From Paenibacillus sp. MBLB1832 (GTDB taxonomy: Bacteria; Bacillota; Bacilli; Paenibacillales; NBRC-103111), in assembly GCF_032271945.1 (NCBI RefSeq), contig NZ_CP130319.1, forward strand, positions 3,615,001-3,679,000: a stretch of DNA of 64,000 nt, read 5' to 3'. How positions within the stretch are numbered: position 1 is the stretch's first letter; each line of letters starts with the position of its first letter. Below the pieces are notes generated by a model. It was not told the origin of the DNA, did not search any database, and saw only the letters and a list, made by a program, of their open reading frames with translations. Shown piece by piece: positions 61,701 to 64,000 of this stretch. Made by a program: the position numbers and the translations under genes.

Positions 61701-64000
61701 TCATTGCCTGGTACACTCATGAATCCGAAGTACGACATAATACGCGTATTCTGCAAGCTAGGGTCAATCCCTAGAACCGTGTAGCTTGCGCTTTGTCTGG
61801 AACCCTTCGAATCGGTCGCGTCAAACTCATGACCCATGCCGAGCTGCCCCATATAGTCGCCTTCTTGTGCTAAATGCGTCCACGAATTGCGTTGAGAAAC
61901 ATCGTGCAGCTTCAACGGATTTTGGAGGAATTGATCTAAAGTCACCCCTTTAAAAGACCAGTTAGCAGGCTGAATGGTGCTTTGTACTTTAACTGCCTTT
62001 TCAGCCAATTTGGCTGCTTCTGTAGAGGCCGTGGAGAAATTCGTAGTTTTCTCGAACGATTCCTTAATTTTGGTTAATCCCTGCGCATTCAACTCATTGA
62101 TAAAGGCGATATGATCATAATTTTGCAGGATATCCTTCACATTTTCCAAACCCAAAATAAAGGAAGATGTAAAGAAAATCGTGAGATTTGGCTCCCAGTA
62201 GTTAACTCCAGTACCATTCCAGGTATTCGGGTCCCCGTTCATGGCAAGGCGATCCCCTGGGCGAAGATTTCCGGACTCATTGTAATCGTTAATCGTGTAG
62301 GCTGTACTAATTAATCCCGCTTTGAACAACGTCAGGAGCTTGGATTTCTCTGCATCTGTGAACATACTCATCACTTCTTGATCATTCCACAAGAGTGCGA
62401 TACTGTAGAGCATCGGAGATTGCCCTCTGCTATCCAGCCCTCCTTGAAGGTTAGGCATGTTCGCTGGCGTTGAAAGCATCTTCTTCACGGTCGACACATA
62501 CCGATTGATATAGACAGGATCCCGATCACCGGTTACAATTTCTTCGGCAATATTACTGAGCCCTTTCGTATTTTTTAGTTCCACACCAGAACCTTCCGCT
62601 GCATCTTTATTGCCAAACGTAATATTTTCCGTATCCGCCATGGCCTTCTGCAAATCAATTTGCCTAGGGGGCAAATACGGATAAACATTACTTGCCGCAG
62701 CAATTGCAGCTGTAGCAAGTTCTGTTGTTGCTACATTTCCGATAACATCCTTAATGGCATTCGCGTTGATGCGAAGCTTATTGTTGCTACCCGCTATAGG
62801 TTGGGTAAGAATTAAAGTAAGCGTGCTTCCGCTTAGAATCACACGATCTGAATTGCCAAGTGCACTATAGCTTGTGCCTCCATTGGAAGAAAGCATAATG
62901 GCTTGCTTCAGCGCAGCTTCATCCGCACCGTTATTGACCACATTTTCACTGAAAACAACAACAATTTTCTTGTTAAAATTGGATGGGAACGCTGCCTGAA
63001 TTTCTGGCGCGCTTGTATCCGCAATCACGGGATCAGACGTGTATGGAGTGGAAACCACATTACCCGCTGCATCTTTCAAGGTGTTTGCCGCTACGCGAAG
63101 TTGATTCAGACTGCCTGTTAGTTGCGCAGCTCGCGTGACTTTGAGCGTGCCGCCCGTAACTACTACGGTGTCCCCGCCTGCCAATGCCAAGAAGTTCGTG
63201 CCATCTGTGGAGAACGTAACCGCTGCTTTCAAATCAGTAGAATTCGCCATATTCGAGAGCAAGCCTTCATTCGCTGACACTGTAAATTGCTTGCTGGTCG
63301 CATCGGTTTGCAGCACCGAATTGAGCACCGGTGCCACGTCATCATAGGACAGGGCATTCGTCGTGACAGTGGTTGTTAGGATATTTTGCCCGTCATCTTG
63401 CAACGTGTTGGCATTAATCTTGACCTTCGCGCCAGATAGGCTCAACCGATTAGCAAGTGTAATGGTTAGCTTCGTACCATTCAGAGTGACTTGATCACTG
63501 CTGTCTAGAGCAGAGAACGTATTCCCATCTCTAGCTAATGTAATCGCAGCTTTCAAAGTACTCGCGCCCGCTGTCGCATTGTTCAATCGTTCGTTAAAAT
63601 TGAGTTCGATCGTCTTATTCTCATTGCTTACTGTACTATCCGAATAAGCAGGTGGAATGGTATCATAGTTCAGAACCAATTGCGGGGCATTCGCGCCGCT
63701 TTCTTTGGCATTCACCGTGCGGTTAGGTGAACTATTCCCCAAGAGTACGAAGGATGCCGTGCCATCTGCCAGTTTCTGTTGCTGCACATAGGAAGTAACA
63801 TCCCATTCATACCAACCGTTGGCTCCGCCTACACTCGTTGTGCTAATCGCGGTCCCATAGGCAGGTTGGTTCGTATACGTGAGTCCTGCTTCCGTCCAGT
63901 TATCGCCAACCGCATAAAGCGTTAACGTCTCCGCTGTGGCTCCCGCGTCGGCAAAGTTCAAGCGTACTTTCGCCGAGTTGAAAATGCCAGCAGTTCCAAC
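58793..64000 (-). CDS. Giant multidomain secreted enzyme with cohesin, FIVAR and dockerin modules, 5' end cut
   Basis: At least 1,736 codons, open through the right edge, so the signal peptide lies outside. Order from the N-terminus: DNRLRE/CBM96-like domain (LTLYAVGDNWTEAGLTYTNQ); three ~105-residue Ig-like repeats; an alpha/alpha-toroid resembling chondroitin/alginate lyases (from IDLQKAMADTENITFG to about 800); LamG-like domain; two fibronectin-III domains; a second LamG-like domain; fibronectin III; a cohesin-like domain (NVLEGAATIRAGEEVAYTYH); a FIVAR helical module; and a type I dockerin with two calcium loops (DVNGIDGIDIVDLGLVAKNY and CDINNDGVINIVDLAAVALK). Catalytic residues could not be fixed. 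It probably depolymerises a uronic polysaccharide at the cell surface. Confidence 0.88.
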   Translation of the reverse strand, partial: VGTAGIFNSAKVRLNFADAGATAETLTLYAVGDNWTEAGLTYTNQPAYGTAISTTSVGGANGWYEWDVTSYVQQQKLADGTASFVLLGNSSPNRTVNAKESGANAPQLVLNYDTIPPAYSDSTVSNENKTIELNFNERLNNATAGASTLKAAITLARDGNTFSALDSSDQVTLNGTKLTITLANRLSLSGAKVKINANTLQDDGQNILTTTVTTNALSYDDVAPVLNSVLQTDATSKQFTVSANEGLLSNMANSTDLKAAVTFSTDGTNFLALAGGDTVVVTGGTLKVTRAAQLTGSLNQLRVAANTLKDAAGNVVSTPYTSDPVIADTSAPEIQAAFPSNFNKKIVVVFSENVVNNGADEAALKQAIMLSSNGGTSYSALGNSDRVILSGSTLTLILTQPIAGSNNKLRINANAIKDVIGNVATTELATAAIAAASNVYPYLPPRQIDLQKAMADTENITFGNKDAAEGSGVELKNTKGLSNIAEEIVTGDRDPVYINRYVSTVKKMLSTPANMPNLQGGLDSRGQSPMLYSIALLWNDQEVMSMFTDAEKSKLLTLFKAGLISTAYTINDYNESGNLRPGDRLAMNGDPNTWNGTGVNYWEPNLTIFFTSSFILGLENVKDILQNYDHIAFINELNAQGLTKIKESFEKTTNFSTASTEAAKLAEKAVKVQSTIQPANWSFKGVTLDQFLQNPLKLHDVSQRNSWTHLAQEGDYMGQLGMGHEFDATDSKGSRQSASYTVLGIDPSLQNTRIMSYFGFMSVPGNESMAANIVKLQRVGVSDYYAKVINGYFTQSSYEIAMSYLPESFYINSMISMGYLKPALFNDTFNYDGATSSLTDNWIVKSGSWQAVNDSIVPYNTKDPVSHMTGAKPVDENEKLLTQTNASGNGVVYAKNSFDNVSYFAWIKDMAAGETGLLGRVQDENNFYLFSYKNGKLAIKKKSAGTLTTLVEKDVSLSAGTAHRLRAVLEGNHLTLHVDGVEQLTTTDSTFTAGAVGLYSDLTSAKFDGVLVQNASVHAPDFQSIGVGNGKLSLKYSGVAGVSAYKVKYGTAPGQYTNSYITTSTTPVITGLTNDTTYYMVVSSIDPSGESLNSRELSLAPKVPDAVVPTITDIISDGNQLRINFTTDPKNTSYTLKYGISSGNYTKSIDNITASGYVVTVPVAQAPYYFAIEGRNANGASALSAEKVAIANSTTMFSDNFNDGEYVSDWVLSIGSPVMENGKIKTGIGNPERLWLTQGSNWSNYAISTKFTLPTDDITKEVGLLGRVNTASTYYVAEYKYDKTANTEKAMLRRKVNGAFQADIAYDFTLNKALLEHTMKATFEGNRIKLYIDDVLAYDLVDTTLTQGTVGIFSVLTPVYFDDFKVELLSGLSQPVITSVVPGDGQATVKFSAVAGATGYNIKYGDASHTYTNVMSVAAPLADGSIITGLDTAKTYYVTVSAFKNGIESENATEVTTLTASPVANVLEGAATIRAGEEVAYTYHLNGVAQSMYPNIYAQDIQISYDATKLDFVSATAVKPNYTMVGGPETSPGQIRIKMASLGEQGVVTGNENLLSLRFRSKPSSTASTTVITAVSDITDTISKKTTVSGSLSIQLPALDKAALVAMITAAQTLLANAVEGTNAGQYPAGSKNVLSAAIAAAVIVKNNASTSQAEVETAATTLQAAIDTFTTSVHGREREDVNGIDGIDIVDLGLVAKNYGKTSSASDWQGIKNCDINNDGVINIVDLAAVALKF

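Overview
The window reads as chromosomal DNA of a spore-forming, low-to-mid GC Firmicute, most probably Paenibacillus or a close relative. The evidence is strong GGAGG-type ribosome sites, a gerA-gerB-gerC germination operon, an LplB/YtcP-type sugar ABC transporter with DUF3502 binding proteins, many AraC-family regulators, and S-layer (SLH), cohesin and dockerin surface proteins. Almost every gene concerns catabolism of complex, probably uronate-containing and methylated, glycans. No tRNA, rRNA, CRISPR or intact insertion sequence was seen.

Layout. 1-7.9 kb (minus): operon with GH88 unsaturated glucuronyl hydrolase, FAH-family hydrolase, aldo/keto reductase, a Gfo/Idh dehydrogenase and three uncharacterised proteins, divergent from an AraC gene. 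9.2-16.5 kb: a MarR regulator with a leaderless, palindrome-embedded promoter, and an operon of a frameshifted thioredoxin-like gene, a carbohydrate-binding/gluconate-dehydrogenase-subunit-3 fusion, a GMC flavo-oxidoreductase, two cupin paralogues and a small dinucleotide-binding reductase. 17.0-21.8 kb: desaturase-type membrane di-iron enzyme, formaldehyde dehydrogenase, Rieske ferredoxin and a ferredoxin reductase fused to a sugar-isomerase-like TIM barrel. Together these look like an oxidative O-demethylation module.

22.0-23.0 kb holds ten units of two alternating long palindromes, ending at the stop codon of a gene for a Vsr/DUF559-like nuclease with a winged helix. 23.8-24.7 kb is another AraC gene. 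25.0-28.4 kb is a decayed paralogue of the demethylation module: the formaldehyde dehydrogenase is intact, but the desaturase, Rieske, reductase and a 643-aa-protein paralogue survive only as ends with the middles deleted. Both copies have a matched promoter with a cre-like site over the start of transcription.

28.4-34.7 kb (minus): SIS protein, ROK kinase, SDR, Gfo/Idh dehydrogenase and a GH38-like glycosidase. 34.9-42.6 kb: ABC importer whose two permeases lie between two near-duplicate binding-protein genes, with a divergent membrane-bound AraC sensor-regulator; no ATPase gene is present. 42.6-46.6 kb: esterase, SDR and a ferritin-like protein with ATGA overlaps, plus a divergent AraC gene. 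46.6-50.9 kb: the ger operon, bordered by fragments of broken genes. 50.9-55.5 kb: nucleoside hydrolase-like protein, AraC, phytanoyl-CoA dioxygenase-like protein, a second TIM-barrel protein of the fused type, and AraC. 55.5-64.0 kb (minus): an SLH-anchored cohesin protein, a secreted jelly-roll/CBM protein and a >1,736-residue multidomain lyase-like enzyme with cohesin, FIVAR and dockerin modules that runs off the right edge.

Working model (inference): surface enzymes cut a uronic-acid polysaccharide, the ABC system imports oligomers, GH88 and other hydrolases release unsaturated uronates and neutral sugars, the oxidoreductase sets convert them, and the di-iron/Rieske module removes methyl ethers as formaldehyde, which FdhA oxidises.
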